Shown here piece after piece: positions 16,823 to 27,400 of a stretch of 64,000 nucleotides of DNA. Position 1 is the first letter of the stretch. Every line of letters begins with the position of its first letter. Both the position numbers and the translations under genes were made by a program. The stretch spans positions 2,046,001-2,110,000 of the forward strand of contig NZ_CP009455.1 in NCBI RefSeq assembly GCF_000759535.1, in the 5' to 3' direction. Origin of the DNA: Pseudomonas cremoricolorata. GTDB taxonomy: Bacteria; Pseudomonadota; Gammaproteobacteria; Pseudomonadales; Pseudomonadaceae. The notes under the pieces are model-generated. The model saw only the letters and a list, made by a program, of their open reading frames with translations. It searched no databases and was not told the origin of the DNA.

Positions 16823-19261
16823 ATGCCCGATCCTGTCGCCTCGCGCCTGCGTCTCGCGCCTGAAGCCCTGACCCGGCGTTTCTCCGCTGAACAGTTCGAC
16901 TTTTCCACCACCGATGATCTGGAGCCGTTCCGTGGCGTACTGGGCCAGGAGCGCGCCGTCGAGGCCTTGCAGTTCGGCGTGGCGATGCCGCGTCCCGGGT
17001 ATAACGTCTTCGTCATGGGCGAGCCCGGCACCGGCCGCTTCTCGTTCGTCAAACGCTACCTGAAAGCCGAAGGCAAGCGTCAGAAGACCCCGGCCGACTG
17101 GGTTTACGTCAACCACTTCGACGACCCCCGCGAGCCGCGCGCGCTGGAGCTGCCATCGGGCAGCGCCGGTGACTTCGTCGCCGACATGCATGGCCTGATC
17201 GACAACCTGCTGGCGACTTTCCCGGCGGTGTTCGAACACCCCTCGTTCCAGCAGAAGAAGGGCGCCATCGACCGCACCTTCAACCAGCGCTACGACCGCG
17301 CCCTCGACGTCATCGAGCGCGCCTCGCTGGAGCGTGATGTGGCGCTGTACCGCGACAGCAGCAATGTCGCCTTCACCCCGATGGCCGATGGCAAGGCGCT
17401 GGATGAAGCCGAGTTCGCCCAGTTGCCTGATGAAGTGCGCGAGCGTTTCCACAGCGATATCGCCGCCCTGGAAGAGCGCCTCAACGAAGAACTGGCCAGC
17501 CTGCCGCAGTGGAAGCGCGAGTCGAACAATCAGCTGCGTCAGCTCAACGAAGAAACCATCACCCTGGCCCTGCAGCCGCTGTTGGCGCCGCTGTCGCAAA
17601 AGTATGCGGAAAACGCCGGGGTCTGCGCCTACCTGCAATCGGTGCAGCTCAACCTGCTGCGTACGGTGATCGAGCAACTGGTCGAAGACAGCAAGACCGA
17701 CGCCGCCGCGCGCAAGCTGCTCGAAGACCAGTACGTGCCGAGCCTGGTCGCCGGTCACGCCGGCAACAGCGGGGCGCCGGTGGTGTTCGAGCCACACCCG
17801 ACCTACGACAACCTGTTCGGGCGCATCGAATACAGCACCGACCAGGGCGCGCTGTACACCTCCTACCGGCAACTGCGCCCCGGCGCACTGCACCGCGCCA
17901 ATGGCGGTTTCCTGATTCTTGAAGCCGAGAAAATGCTCGGCGAGCCGTTCGTCTGGGACGGCCTCAAGCGCGCCCTGCAGTCGCGCCAGTTGAAGATGGA
18001 ATCGCCGCTGGGCGAACTCGGCCGGGTCGCGACCATCAGCCTGACCCCGCAAGTGATTCCGCTCAGCGTCAAGCTGGTGATCATCGGCTCGCGCCAGCTG
18101 TACTACGCCCTGCAGGACCACGATTCGGACTTCCAGGAGATGTTCCGCGTGCTGGTGGACTTCGACGAAGACATGCCGATGGTCGACGAGAACCTCGAGC
18201 AGTTCGCCCAGTTGCTGCGCACCCGTACCAACGAAGAGGGCATGGCGCCGCTGACCAGCGATGCCGTGGCGCGCCTGGCCACCTACAGCGCGCGCCTGGC
18301 AGAAAACCAGTCGCGGCTCTCGGCGCGCATCGGTGACCTGTTCCAGCTGGTCAGCGAAGCCGATTTCATTCGCCAACTGGCCAGCGACGAGATGACCGAC
18401 GCCGGCCACATCGAACGCGCGCTGCGGGCCAAGGCCACACGCACCGGGCGGGTATCGCAACGGGTGCTGGACGACATGCTCGCCGGCATCATCCTCATCG
18501 ACACCCACGGCGCCGCCATCGGCAAGTGCAACGGCCTGACCGTGCTGGAAGTGGGGGATTCGGCCTTCGGCATGCCGGCGCGTATTTCCGCGACCGTCTA
18601 CCCCGGGGGCAGCGGCATCGTCGACATCGAGCGCGAGGTCAACCTCGGCCAGCCGATTCACTCCAAGGGGGTGATGATCCTCACCGGCTATCTGGGCAGT
18701 CGCTACGCCCAGGAATTCCCCCTGGCGATTTCCGCAAGCATCGCGCTGGAGCAGTCGTACGGTTATGTCGACGGCGACAGCGCTTCGCTCGGTGAGGCCT
18801 GCACGCTGATTTCGGCACTGTCGCGTACCCCGCTCAAACAGTGCTTCGCCATCACCGGCTCGATCAACCAGTTCGGTGAGGTGCAGGCGGTAGGTGGCGT
18901 CAACGAGAAGATCGAAGGCTTCTTCCGCCTGTGCCAGGCCCGTGGGTTGACAGGTGAGCAGGGGGTGATCATTCCCAAGGCCAACGTCGCCACGCTGATG
19001 CTCGACCAGCGCGTGCTGCAAGCGGTGGAAAACGGCCAGTTCCACGTCTATGCGGTCAGCCAGGCCGATGAGGCCCTGAGCCTGCTGGTTGGCGAGGATG
19101 CCGGCACCCCGGATGCGCAGGGTGAATTCCCCGAAGGCAGCGTCAATGCGCGGGTGGTCGAGCGGCTGCGTTTCATTGCCGAGATGGTCAGCGAGGAAGA
19201 CATCAAGGAGGCAGAAAAAGAACGCCTTGAAAGCATGGTGGCGCAGGCAAAACCTGACTAG
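16823..19261 (+). CDS. Lon-like protease with AAA-type domain and degenerate Walker A (LonC/YcbZ-like)
   Basis: An 812-residue protein: an N-terminal region, an AAA-like module with a long helical insertion, and a C-terminal Lon serine protease domain (about 570-770). The catalytic Ser lies in DGDSASLGEA and the Lys in VGGVNEKIEGF. The P-loop reads GEPGTGRFSF: the Lys of GxxGxGK[S/T] is Arg and the Ser/Thr is Phe, so normal ATP binding is doubtful. The Walker B position reads LILEAEKM. The start follows AAGGAAACCCA. It is divergent from the DUF3015 gene and has its own terminator. Whether it degrades proteins with or without ATP cannot be judged here. Confidence 0.88.
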   Translation: MPDPVASRLRLAPEALTRRFSAEQFDFSTTDDLEPFRGVLGQERAVEALQFGVAMPRPGYNVFVMGEPGTGRFSFVKRYLKAEGKRQKTPADWVYVNHFDDPREPRALELPSGSAGDFVADMHGLIDNLLATFPAVFEHPSFQQKKGAIDRTFNQRYDRALDVIERASLERDVALYRDSSNVAFTPMADGKALDEAEFAQLPDEVRERFHSDIAALEERLNEELASLPQWKRESNNQLRQLNEETITLALQPLLAPLSQKYAENAGVCAYLQSVQLNLLRTVIEQLVEDSKTDAAARKLLEDQYVPSLVAGHAGNSGAPVVFEPHPTYDNLFGRIEYSTDQGALYTSYRQLRPGALHRANGGFLILEAEKMLGEPFVWDGLKRALQSRQLKMESPLGELGRVATISLTPQVIPLSVKLVIIGSRQLYYALQDHDSDFQEMFRVLVDFDEDMPMVDENLEQFAQLLRTRTNEEGMAPLTSDAVARLATYSARLAENQSRLSARIGDLFQLVSEADFIRQLASDEMTDAGHIERALRAKATRTGRVSQRVLDDMLAGIILIDTHGAAIGKCNGLTVLEVGDSAFGMPARISATVYPGGSGIVDIEREVNLGQPIHSKGVMILTGYLGSRYAQEFPLAISASIALEQSYGYVDGDSASLGEACTLISALSRTPLKQCFAITGSINQFGEVQAVGGVNEKIEGFFRLCQARGLTGEQGVIIPKANVATLMLDQRVLQAVENGQFHVYAVSQADEALSLLVGEDAGTPDAQGEFPEGSVNARVVERLRFIAEMVSEEDIKEAEKERLESMVAQAKPD

Positions 19262-19266
19262 TCAAT

Positions 19267-19311
19267 AAACCGGCGCTGAAGGCGAATGGCTACCGTTCGG
19301 CGCCGGTTTTC
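19267..19311 (+). terminator. Rho-independent terminator after Lon-like gene
   Basis: A 10-bp stem AAACCGGCGC / GCGCCGGTTT, ending TTTTCC, lies 6 bases after the stop. The loop is about 23 bases. Confidence 0.8.
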
Positions 19312-19422
19312 CAACTGTCAGTCACTCTCTACTACGCTCAAGCAAGGACGGTTTCAGGGTTCACGACGAAAACAGCCCTGCCGGTAGGGGGCTGAAGGTG
19401 CTCGATCAGAGGGGCGGCCGCC

Positions 19423-19761
19423 ATGCGCAACCTCAGCCTCACCCGCCAGTGCCTGGGCCTGGTGACCCGTATCGAATGCTCGATCCGCCCGCTGGCCGGC
19501 GACAACGGCCTGTGGACGCTGCTGTTCGCCGCTGGCATGCAGGGCGAGCAACCTACGGCGATCAAGGCCCAAGGGCCGTTTCATGGGCCATTGGTGGCCG
19601 AGTCGGTCATGAATGCCATCGTCGACAGCCTGACCTTGCACGGGTACCAGGTCGCCGACGACCCGCAGATCTGGTGCGTGCATCTGCAGGGGCAACTGCG
19701 CCGCATCAACGGCGAACGCTGTCGCAACCTTGGGGATTATCAATTCCACCCTGAGCAGTAA
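19423..19761 (+). CDS. Conserved hypothetical protein, 112 aa
   Basis: A small soluble protein with no signal peptide or membrane helix. It starts at 19423 with GAGGGGC upstream. It has four Cys spread along the chain (one near the N-terminus in [13 protein letters not shown], two near the C-terminus) and the conserved-looking stretch [22 protein letters not shown]-rich third positions agree with a real gene. I do not recognise the family. It lies between the Lon-like gene and yqhA, both on the same strand, with about 100 bases before the next start. Confidence 0.65.
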   Translation: MRNLSLTRQCLGLVTRIECSIRPLAGDNGLWTLLFAAGMQGEQPTAIKAQGPFHGPLVAESVMNAIVDSLTLHGYQVADDPQIWCVHLQGQLRRINGERCRNLGDYQFHPEQ

Positions 19762-19864
19762 GCGCGCAGCGGGCAGTGATGGGTATCTGCCACGGGCTTT
19801 TTCTGTCACAGCCTGCTGGATATACTCGCCCGCGCTGTCCCGCCACCTGATGAGTCCTCTCCCC

Positions 19865-20353
19865 ATGGAACGCTTTCTTGAAAACGCGATGTACGCCTCC
19901 CGCTGGCTGCTCGCTCCGATCTACTTTGGCCTGTCGCTGGGCCTGCTGGCCCTGGCGCTGAAATTCTTCCAGGAAATCATTCACGTTCTGCCCAACGTAT
20001 TCAGCATGGCCGAGGCCGACCTGGTGCTGGTGATCCTGTCGCTGATCGACATGTCGCTGGTCGGTGGTCTGCTGGTGATGGTGATGTTCTCCGGCTACGA
20101 GAACTTCGTGTCACAGATGGACATCGACGAGGGCAAGGAAAAGCTCAGCTGGCTGGGCAAGATGGACTCCACCTCGCTGAAGATGAAAGTCGCGGCGTCC
20201 ATCGTGGCGATTTCTTCGATTCACCTGCTGCGGGTGTTCATGGATGCGCAGAACATCTCTACCGAGTACCTGATGTGGTACGTGATCATCCACATGACCT
20301 TCGTGGTTTCGGCGTTCGTCATGGGTTATCTGGACAAGCTCACCAAACACTGA
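19865..20353 (+). CDS. yqhA: UPF0114/YqhA family inner-membrane protein
   Basis: 162 residues, close along the whole length to E. coli YqhA ([20 protein letters not shown] at the N-terminus). Three to four membrane helices are visible (about residues 10-32, 48-72, 110-125, 135-155). Its role is not well established. The ATG at 19865 is fixed by family similarity; a TATACT -10-like hexamer lies about 45 bases upstream. It stands alone on the plus strand. Confidence 0.93.
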   Translation: MERFLENAMYASRWLLAPIYFGLSLGLLALALKFFQEIIHVLPNVFSMAEADLVLVILSLIDMSLVGGLLVMVMFSGYENFVSQMDIDEGKEKLSWLGKMDSTSLKMKVAASIVAISSIHLLRVFMDAQNISTEYLMWYVIIHMTFVVSAFVMGYLDKLTKH

Positions 20354-20470
20354 CCATCGATCCGCGGCGGGCCCATGCCCGCCAGACCAGCGGCGCTCGC
20401 TGCGGGTTGTGCTTTACCTCGATCTGTACGAAAAATGAGCCTCCATGGCCGTGTGCCCAGAGGTGTGTCC

Positions 20471-20776
20471 ATGAACCTGCATCAGCTTCATCTCGAGGCC
20501 ATCGCTGGCCGTGTGGAAGAACTCAACCTGATCGGCATCGAGGGCGGTGATTACCTGCTCGAAGCCTGCCTTGATGGCAAACCCCATCCACTTGCCGACG
20601 CCCAGGGCCAGCGCCTGCGGGTGCGCTCGGTAACCGAGGCCCGCGAGCTGCTGCAGGCCCTGCCCATCGAGTCGATGAATCTGGTGCACTGGTCGGTGCA
20701 GGACGAGATGTGCGGCATGGGCGTGCACCCCGAAGAAGACATCAAAGTCGCCATCTCGCCCCATCCGACCTGGTAG
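20471..20776 (+). CDS. DUF6482-like small protein
   Basis: 101 residues beginning MNLHQLHLEAIAGRVEELNL, with AGAGGTGTGTCC upstream. A small alpha/beta protein with the pattern IEGGDYLLEACLDG...VRSVTEAREL...VQDEMCGM that I associate with DUF6482, common in pseudomonads. No signal peptide. An in-frame ATG 12 codons earlier is possible. Function unknown. Confidence 0.72.
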   Translation: MNLHQLHLEAIAGRVEELNLIGIEGGDYLLEACLDGKPHPLADAQGQRLRVRSVTEARELLQALPIESMNLVHWSVQDEMCGMGVHPEEDIKVAISPHPTW

Positions 20777-20863
20777 CTGATTACCCGCGCGCGGGTGTGC
20801 TAGGCTGCTCGCCCTTTATCATTCAGGGCGCAGCGTTCGTGCGCCCGGCAGCGGAGCAAGCCA

Positions 20864-21481
20864 ATGTCCGAACTCAATCTGTCCACCGACGAAACCCGCG
20901 TCAGCTACGGCATCGGCCGCCAGCTGGGCGGTCAGCTGCGTGACAATCCGCCACCGGGTGTCAGCCTCGAAGCCATCGTCGCTGGCCTGACCGACGCCTT
21001 CAACGGTGCCGAAAGCCGCGTCAACGAAGCCGACCTGTCGGCCAGCTTCCAGGTGATCCGTGAAGTGATGCAGGCTGAAGCTGCGGCCAAGGCCGAAGCG
21101 GCAGCGGGCGCTGGCAAGGCATTCCTCGCCGAAAACGCTCAGCGCGAAGGCGTGATCACCCTGGCCTCGGGCCTGCAGTACGAAGTGGTCACCACTGGCG
21201 AAGGCGCCAAGCCTGGCCGTGACGACACCGTGCGTACCCACTACCACGGCACCCTGATCGACGGTTCGGTGTTCGACAGCTCGTACCAGCGTGGCCAGCC
21301 TGCCGAATTCCCGGTGGGCGGCGTGATCGCCGGCTGGACCGAAGCCCTGCAACTGATGAACGCCGGCAGCAAATGGCGCCTGTACGTGCCGAGCGAGCTG
21401 GCCTACGGCGCCCAGGGCGTTGGCAGCATCGCCCCGCACAGCGTTCTGATCTTCGACATCGAGCTGCTCGACGTCCTGTAA
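20864..21481 (+). CDS. fklB: FKBP-type peptidyl-prolyl isomerase FklB
   Basis: 205 residues: an N-terminal helical dimerisation part (about 1-95) and a C-terminal FKBP domain (about 100-205) with the hallmark VRTHYHGTLIDGSVFDSSY, VIAGWTEAL and VPSELAYGAQG. It speeds cis-trans proline isomerisation during folding. No signal peptide, so cytoplasmic like E. coli FklB rather than periplasmic FkpA. A ribosome site (GGAGC) precedes the ATG, and a good terminator follows directly. Confidence 0.95.
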   Translation: MSELNLSTDETRVSYGIGRQLGGQLRDNPPPGVSLEAIVAGLTDAFNGAESRVNEADLSASFQVIREVMQAEAAAKAEAAAGAGKAFLAENAQREGVITLASGLQYEVVTTGEGAKPGRDDTVRTHYHGTLIDGSVFDSSYQRGQPAEFPVGGVIAGWTEALQLMNAGSKWRLYVPSELAYGAQGVGSIAPHSVLIFDIELLDVL

Positions 21482-21495
21482 TTCCCCGCCTCACT

Positions 21496-21534
21496 GCGCG
21501 CGGGGCGCTGCATCTGGCCCCGCAACGCGCTTTT
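21496..21534. terminator. Terminator after fklB
   Basis: The stem GCGGGGC / GCCCCGC is extended by GCGC / GCGC across a 3-base bulge and followed by TTTT. It reaches the stop of the convergent 82-residue gene and may serve both. Confidence 0.75.
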
Positions 21535-21782
21535 CAGTGCCCCCATTGCGCGCCACCCGGGCGCAACGCTCTGGCATAGCAGAATAGAAACAGGTTACGC
21601 ACCAGTTCCTTGAGCACGATCGGTTCGCTGGAATTCAGCCCGTCGAGGTCGAGGTCGCCCTGATCGCGCAGTTCGTCGATGGCGTCTTCGCCAAGCACCG
21701 CGCAGACTTCGCCGGTCTCGCGATGGAGGATGCGCAGGTAAGGTTGAGGGCGGTCGAGCCAGGCGTCGATGAGGTAGGTCAT
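21534..21782 (-). CDS. Small conserved protein, probably iron (Fur) regulated
   Basis: 82 residues (MTYLIDAWLDRPQPYLRILH...), acidic in the middle, soluble, no known motif. It starts at 21782 after a very good AAGGAG. A Fur-box-like 19-mer lies 30-48 bases upstream. A gene of similar size in the same place near ispB/rplU in P. aeruginosa (PA4570, from memory) is strongly induced by iron starvation, which fits. The function is not known; a role in sparing or sensing iron is inference. Confidence 0.75.
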   Translation of the reverse strand: MTYLIDAWLDRPQPYLRILHRETGEVCAVLGEDAIDELRDQGDLDLDGLNSSEPIVLKELVRNLFLFCYARALRPGGAQWGH

Positions 21783-21811
21783 GGGGTTTCTCCTTGGAAA
21801 GCGTTTCCAAT

Positions 21812-21830
21812 GAGAATAATTCTTATTATC
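21812..21830 (-). promoter_or_regulatory. Fur-box-like site upstream of the 82-aa gene
   Basis: Read on the minus strand, GATAATAAGAATTATTCTC matches the 19-bp Fur consensus GATAATGATAATCATTATC at 15 of 19 positions (compared by eye). It lies between the promoter position and the start of the small gene. Confidence 0.6.
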
Positions 21831-21929
21831 AGAATAGCAAGCGCCTATTGGCGGATTTCATGATTCTGTGCGTGATCCCTTTGCAGGATCTGCCAGGGCC
21901 ACCTTCAGGCAGCCCCGTGCACAGCGCGA

Positions 21930-22271
21930 TCAGACCTTGCGCACGAATTCCGACTTCAGCTTCATGGCGCCGATGCCGTCGATCTTGCAATCGATGTCGT
22001 GATCGCCGTCGCACAGGCGAATGTTCTTCACCTTGGTGCCGACCTTGACCACCAGCGACGAGCCTTTGACCTTGAGGTCTTTAATGACGGTCACGGTGTC
22101 GCCGTCCTGCAACACGTTGCCGACCGAATCCTTCTTCACCACTTCATCGCTGGCCGCCTCGGCGTCGCCGCTGGCCGACCACTCGTGGGCGCATTCAGGG
22201 CAGATCAGCTGGGTGCCGTCTTCGTAGGTGTATTCGGAATTGCATTTGGGGCAGGGGGGCAGCGTGCTCAC
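21930..22271 (-). CDS. yjdM: YjdM/PhnA family zinc-ribbon protein
   Basis: 113 residues. The N-terminal zinc ribbon has two CxxC pairs (CPKC and CPEC), and the C-terminal PhnA domain contains [20 protein letters not shown]. It was once linked to alkylphosphonate use through its place near the E. coli phn operon; its true role is unclear. The start is GTG at 22271, with AAGGA 6 bases upstream. Monocistronic, followed by a short gap to the Fur-box region. Confidence 0.93.
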   Translation of the reverse strand: MSTLPPCPKCNSEYTYEDGTQLICPECAHEWSASGDAEAASDEVVKKDSVGNVLQDGDTVTVIKDLKVKGSSLVVKVGTKVKNIRLCDGDHDIDCKIDGIGAMKLKSEFVRKV

Positions 22272-22353
22272 TTCGGTTCCTTAAGCAGGGGGCGGAAAGG
22301 CCCACATTGTATAAGGTATTGGTGGCGAAGTGTTTATGTCCGGACAAATGCAG

Positions 22354-22402
22354 CGCGGGTGAACCTCCCGTTGCGAGTTATGCAGCAGGGGGTTCACCCG
22401 CG
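22354..22402. repeat. Pseudomonas REP-like palindrome
   Basis: CGCGGGTGAACC (22354-22365) and its exact complement (22391-22402) are separated by 25 bases. The arm is the usual pseudomonad REP arm. It lies in the gap between ispB's 3' end and the yjdM start, where it may end ispB transcription. Confidence 0.75.
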
Positions 22403-22421
22403 AGGATGGAGCGCTGGGGAA

Positions 22422-23390
22422 TCAGTGCGTACGTGCGACGGCGAACTCGCTCAGTTCAATCAGGGCCGTGCGGTACTCGCTGGCCGGCAGCACTTCCAGG
22501 CATTCGATGGCGCGCTTGACGTAGTCGCGTGCCAGCTCGGCGGTGTACTTCAATGCGCCGGATTGCTCGACCGCCAGGCGAATCTGCTCGAGGTCTTCCA
22601 GGCCGCCTTTCTGGATGGCCTGGCGTACCAGCGCGGCCTGCTCGGGCGTGCCTTCGCGCATGGTGTAGATCAGCGGCAGGGTCGGTTTGCCTTCGGCCAG
22701 ATCGTCGCCGACGTTCTTGCCCAGGGTTTGCGAGTCGCCTTTATAGTCGAGCAGGTCGTCGACCAGCTGGAAGGCCACACCCAGGTGGTCACCGAAGGTG
22801 CGCAGTGCTTCGCACTGGCTTTGATCGGCACCGGCCAGGGCGGCGGCGCTGTGGGTCGAGGCTTCGAAGAGCATGGCGGTCTTGCCACGGATGACCTCCA
22901 TGTACACCTCTTCGCTGGTGCTGGCGTCGCGTACCCGCGACAGTTGCAGCACTTCCCCTTCGGCGATGACTCGCGTCGCGCGCGACAGAATCTGCATGAC
23001 CGGCATCGAGCCCAGCTCGACCATCATTTCGAACGAGCGCGAATAAAGGAAGTCGCCCACCAGCACGCTCGGCGCATTGCCCCACAGGGCGTTGGCGGTG
23101 GAGCGGCCACGGCGCATGCCGGACATGTCGACGACATCGTCATGCAGCAAGGTGGCGGTGTGGAGGAACTCGATGGTCGCGGCGAGCAGGCGCAGGTCGT
23201 CGCTTTCGCGGCCCAGGGCCTTGCCGCAGAGCAGCACCAGCAGGGGGCGCAAGCGCTTGCCGCCGGCCGAGGTGATGTAGTCGCCGATCTTCGATACCAG
23301 CGGCACGCGCGAGGTCAGCTGCTTCTTGATGATCTCGTCGACGGCACTGAAGTCTTCAGCCACCGCGCGGTAGAAGGATTGGGGTTGCAT
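22422..23390 (-). CDS. ispB: Polyprenyl (octaprenyl/solanesyl) diphosphate synthase
   Basis: A 322-residue trans-isoprenyl diphosphate synthase that makes the side chain of ubiquinone (pseudomonads use UQ-9, so a nonaprenyl product is likely). Both Asp-rich motifs are intact: DDVVD in [14 protein letters not shown] and DDLLD in [11 protein letters not shown]. The start at 23390 ([10 protein letters not shown]) has TGGAGC upstream; a start four codons earlier is possible. The promoter is TTGACA-17-TAGCAT at 23417-23445. Divergent from rplU, the arrangement found in many gammaproteobacteria. Confidence 0.96.
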   Translation of the reverse strand: MQPQSFYRAVAEDFSAVDEIIKKQLTSRVPLVSKIGDYITSAGGKRLRPLLVLLCGKALGRESDDLRLLAATIEFLHTATLLHDDVVDMSGMRRGRSTANALWGNAPSVLVGDFLYSRSFEMMVELGSMPVMQILSRATRVIAEGEVLQLSRVRDASTSEEVYMEVIRGKTAMLFEASTHSAAALAGADQSQCEALRTFGDHLGVAFQLVDDLLDYKGDSQTLGKNVGDDLAEGKPTLPLIYTMREGTPEQAALVRQAIQKGGLEDLEQIRLAVEQSGALKYTAELARDYVKRAIECLEVLPASEYRTALIELSEFAVARTH

Positions 23391-23416
23391 CGGCTGCTCC
23401 ATTGAGGTTGCGCGGC

Positions 23417-23445
23417 ATGCTAGGTCGCGGGTACGGGTGTGTCAA
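23417..23445 (-). promoter_or_regulatory. sigma70 promoter of ispB
   Basis: On the minus strand, a perfect -35 TTGACA (23440-23445) and -10 TAGCAT (23417-23422) are spaced by exactly 17 bases and lie 26 bases upstream of the ispB start. Confidence 0.8.
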
Positions 23446-23475
23446 GGCGCGTGGCGGCGGGCGCGGGGGCGGTAC

Positions 23476-23504
23476 TTGCAAGGGGCAGGGCGGTTGCGTA
23501 CAAT
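23476..23504 (+). promoter_or_regulatory. sigma70 promoter of rplU-rpmA
   Basis: TTGCAA (23476-23481), a 17-base spacer and TACAAT (23499-23504), followed by the GC-rich CGCGCACC. This is typical for a ribosomal protein operon under growth-rate control. The leader to the rplU ATG is about 125 bases. Confidence 0.8.
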
Positions 23505-23635
23505 CGCGCACCCTACTTTCCTGGGCAGCACCTGCCTTACGCAATTGCACCGGGCCTTTCCAGCCTCGTGCAGCCATGCCAGCCAATACTCTTCTTATAA
23601 AGCGCTGGGTGAGCAGGATTATCGGAGAAATACCC

Positions 23636-23950
23636 ATGTCTTACGCAGTAATCGTTACCGGCGGCAAGCAGTACAAAGTCGCTGAAGGTGAATACCTCAA
23701 GGTCGAGAAACTGGAAGTCGCCACTGGCGAATCCGTAACCTTCGACCGCGTTCTGCTGGTTGCCAACGGTGACGCCGTCACCATCGGTGCTCCAGTCGTC
23801 GCCGGCGCTACCGTCGTTGCCGAAGTCGTGTCGCAAGGCCGTCACGATAAAGTGCGCATCATCAAGTTCCGTCGTCGTAAGCACCACATGAAGCGTATGG
23901 GCCACCGCCAGTGGTTCACCGAGATCAAAATCACCGGTATCCAGGCTTAA
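23636..23950 (+). CDS. rplU: 50S ribosomal protein L21
   Basis: 104 residues, [20 protein letters not shown], with the C-terminal RNA-binding signature [16 protein letters not shown]. Ribosome site CGGAGAAATACCC. First gene of rplU-rpmA; 38 bases separate it from rpmA. The open frame upstream of the ATG is leader, not coding. Confidence 0.98.
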   Translation: MSYAVIVTGGKQYKVAEGEYLKVEKLEVATGESVTFDRVLLVANGDAVTIGAPVVAGATVVAEVVSQGRHDKVRIIKFRRRKHHMKRMGHRQWFTEIKITGIQA

Positions 23951-23988
23951 TCGCCTCGGTCCCCTGAATTTATTTGGAGAATTGAACC

Positions 23989-25657
<1,669 letters not shown>

Positions 25658-25685
25658 TTGGTTGCAGCAAGTTGCAGTACACTGG

Positions 25686-25710
25686 ACGCCGCTCAATCGA
25701 GCGGCGTTTT
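25686..25710 (+). terminator. Rho-independent terminator after obgE
   Basis: A 9-bp stem ACGCCGCTC / GAGCGGCGT with loop AATC, followed by TTT. Confidence 0.9.
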
Positions 25711-25761
25711 AGTATCCACATATCAACGCTATCTACAGATTCGACATAGGTTGGAAAGAAG

Positions 25762-26880
25762 ATGCGAAGCAAGGTGACAGGTGCGCGGCGCTGGGTCGTG
25801 AAGATCGGCAGTGCCCTGCTGACAGCCGACGGCAAAGGGCTGGACCGCGGTGCCATGGCGGTCTGGGTCGAGCAGATGGTGGCGTTGCGTGAAGCGGGCG
25901 TGGAGCTGGTACTGGTCTCGTCCGGGGCGGTCGCTGCCGGCATGAGCCAACTGGGCTGGAGCACCCGACCGAGCGCGATGAACGAACTGCAGGCCGCCGC
26001 CGCCCTGGGCCAGATGCGCCTGGTGCAGGCCTGGGAGTCGAGCTTCGGTGAGCACGGCAAGCACACCGCGCAGATTCTGCTGACCCACGATGACTTGTCC
26101 GACCGCAAGCGCTACCTCAACGCACGCAGCACCTTGCGCACTTTGGTCGACCTCGGCGTGGTGCCGGTGATCAACGAAAACGACACAGTGGTCACCGACG
26201 AGATTCGCTTTGGCGACAACGACACCCTGGCCGCACTGGTGGCCAACCTGGTGGAAGCCGACCTGCTGGTGATTCTTACCGATCGCGACGGCATGTTCGA
26301 TGCCGACCCACGCAACAACCCCGAAGCCTCGCTGATCTACGAAGCCCGTGCCGATGATCCGAGCCTGGATGCCGTCGCCGGCGGCACTGGCGGCGCCCTG
26401 GGCCGTGGCGGCATGCAGACCAAGCTGCGCGCCGCACGCCTGGCAGCCCGCTCCGGCGCCCACACCATCATCATCGGCGGGCGCATCGAGCGCGTGCTCG
26501 ATCGGCTCAAGGCCGGTGAGCGCCTCGGCACCTTGCTCTCGCCCGAGCGCGGCATGCTCGCGGCGCGCAAGCAATGGCTGGCCGGGCATTTGCAGACCCG
26601 CGGCACGCTGGTGCTCGACGCCGGCGCCGTGCAGGCGCTCAAGGCGGCGCACAAGAGCCTGCTGCCGGTGGGCGTGAAGACCGTGCAGGGCAGTTTCCGC
26701 CGCGGCGAGATGGTCATCTGCGTCGACCTCGATGGCCGTGAAGTGGCCCGGGGGCTTGCCAACTACAGTGCGCTGGAAGCGCAGAAAATCATCGGCCAGC
26801 CGTCCGACGCCATCGAGGCCATCCTCGGTTACAGCGCCGAGCCCGAGCTGGTCCATCGCGACAACCTGGTTCTGGTCTGA
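25762..26880 (+). CDS. proB: Glutamate 5-kinase
   Basis: A 372-residue first enzyme of proline synthesis; phosphorylates glutamate with ATP. Amino-acid kinase domain (about 8-260; [38 protein letters not shown]) plus a C-terminal PUA domain (about 275-360), as in E. coli ProB. Ribosome site TTGGAAAGAAG. It is separated from obgE by a terminator. creA starts 10 bases downstream. Confidence 0.97.
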   Translation: MRSKVTGARRWVVKIGSALLTADGKGLDRGAMAVWVEQMVALREAGVELVLVSSGAVAAGMSQLGWSTRPSAMNELQAAAALGQMRLVQAWESSFGEHGKHTAQILLTHDDLSDRKRYLNARSTLRTLVDLGVVPVINENDTVVTDEIRFGDNDTLAALVANLVEADLLVILTDRDGMFDADPRNNPEASLIYEARADDPSLDAVAGGTGGALGRGGMQTKLRAARLAARSGAHTIIIGGRIERVLDRLKAGERLGTLLSPERGMLAARKQWLAGHLQTRGTLVLDAGAVQALKAAHKSLLPVGVKTVQGSFRRGEMVICVDLDGREVARGLANYSALEAQKIIGQPSDAIEAILGYSAEPELVHRDNLVLV

Positions 26881-26890
26881 GGAATTTGCC

Positions 26891-27346
26891 GTGCTGAAAC
26901 GGATGCTCGCTGTTGTTGCCCTGGCTACACCGCTGCTGGCCGGCGCCGAGGAAATCGGCAATGTGTCGACGGTGTTCAAGTTCGTCGGCCCGAATGACCG
27001 TATCGTCGTCGAGGCCTTCGACGATCCCAAGGTCGAAGGCGTGACCTGCTACCTGTCGCGGGCCAAGACCGGCGGCTTGAAAGGTGGCCTGGGCCTGGCC
27101 GAAGACCGCGCCGAAGCCTCGATCGCCTGCCGCCAGGTCGGTGCGATCAATTTCAAGGGCGACCTCAAGGACGGCGAAAGCGTGTTCAAGGAACGCACCT
27201 CGCTGGTGTTCAAGACCATGCAGGTGGTGCGCTTCTTCGACAAGAAACGCAACACCCTGGTCTACCTGGTTTACAGCGACCGCGTCATCGAAGGCAGCCC
27301 ACAGAACGCTGTGACGGCGATTCCGATTCTGCCTTGGGTGCAGTGA
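26891..27346 (+). CDS. creA: CreA family exported protein
   Basis: 151 residues with a signal peptide ([21 protein letters not shown]). The CreA core contains [15 protein letters not shown] and [20 protein letters not shown]. Periplasmic, function unknown despite its place upstream of creBCD in E. coli. The start is GTG at 26891, with GAGGAA just upstream overlapping the proB stop, so it is translated in one operon with proB. Ends before a strong bidirectional terminator. Confidence 0.93.
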   Translation: MLKRMLAVVALATPLLAGAEEIGNVSTVFKFVGPNDRIVVEAFDDPKVEGVTCYLSRAKTGGLKGGLGLAEDRAEASIACRQVGAINFKGDLKDGESVFKERTSLVFKTMQVVRFFDKKRNTLVYLVYSDRVIEGSPQNAVTAIPILPWVQ

Positions 27347-27355
27347 TGTCCGTCA

Positions 27356-27389
27356 TTGTGGGGCAGCTCAACTCTGAGCTGCCCCACAA
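27356..27389. terminator. Bidirectional terminator between creA and mksB
   Basis: A 15-bp perfect stem TTGTGGGGCAGCTCA / TGAGCTGCCCCACAA with loop ACTC separates convergent creA and the mks operon. Confidence 0.93.
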
Positions 27390-27400
27390 GCAGTGACCGA

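Noticed and set aside
16583..19045. Long minus-strand open frame continuous with the DUF3015 gene and antisense to the Lon-like gene
   Set aside because: The sense strand encodes a full Lon-like protein with ribosome site and terminator; the antisense frame is a by-product of G/C-rich codon use. Only the last 162 codons, with signal peptide and ribosome site, are real.
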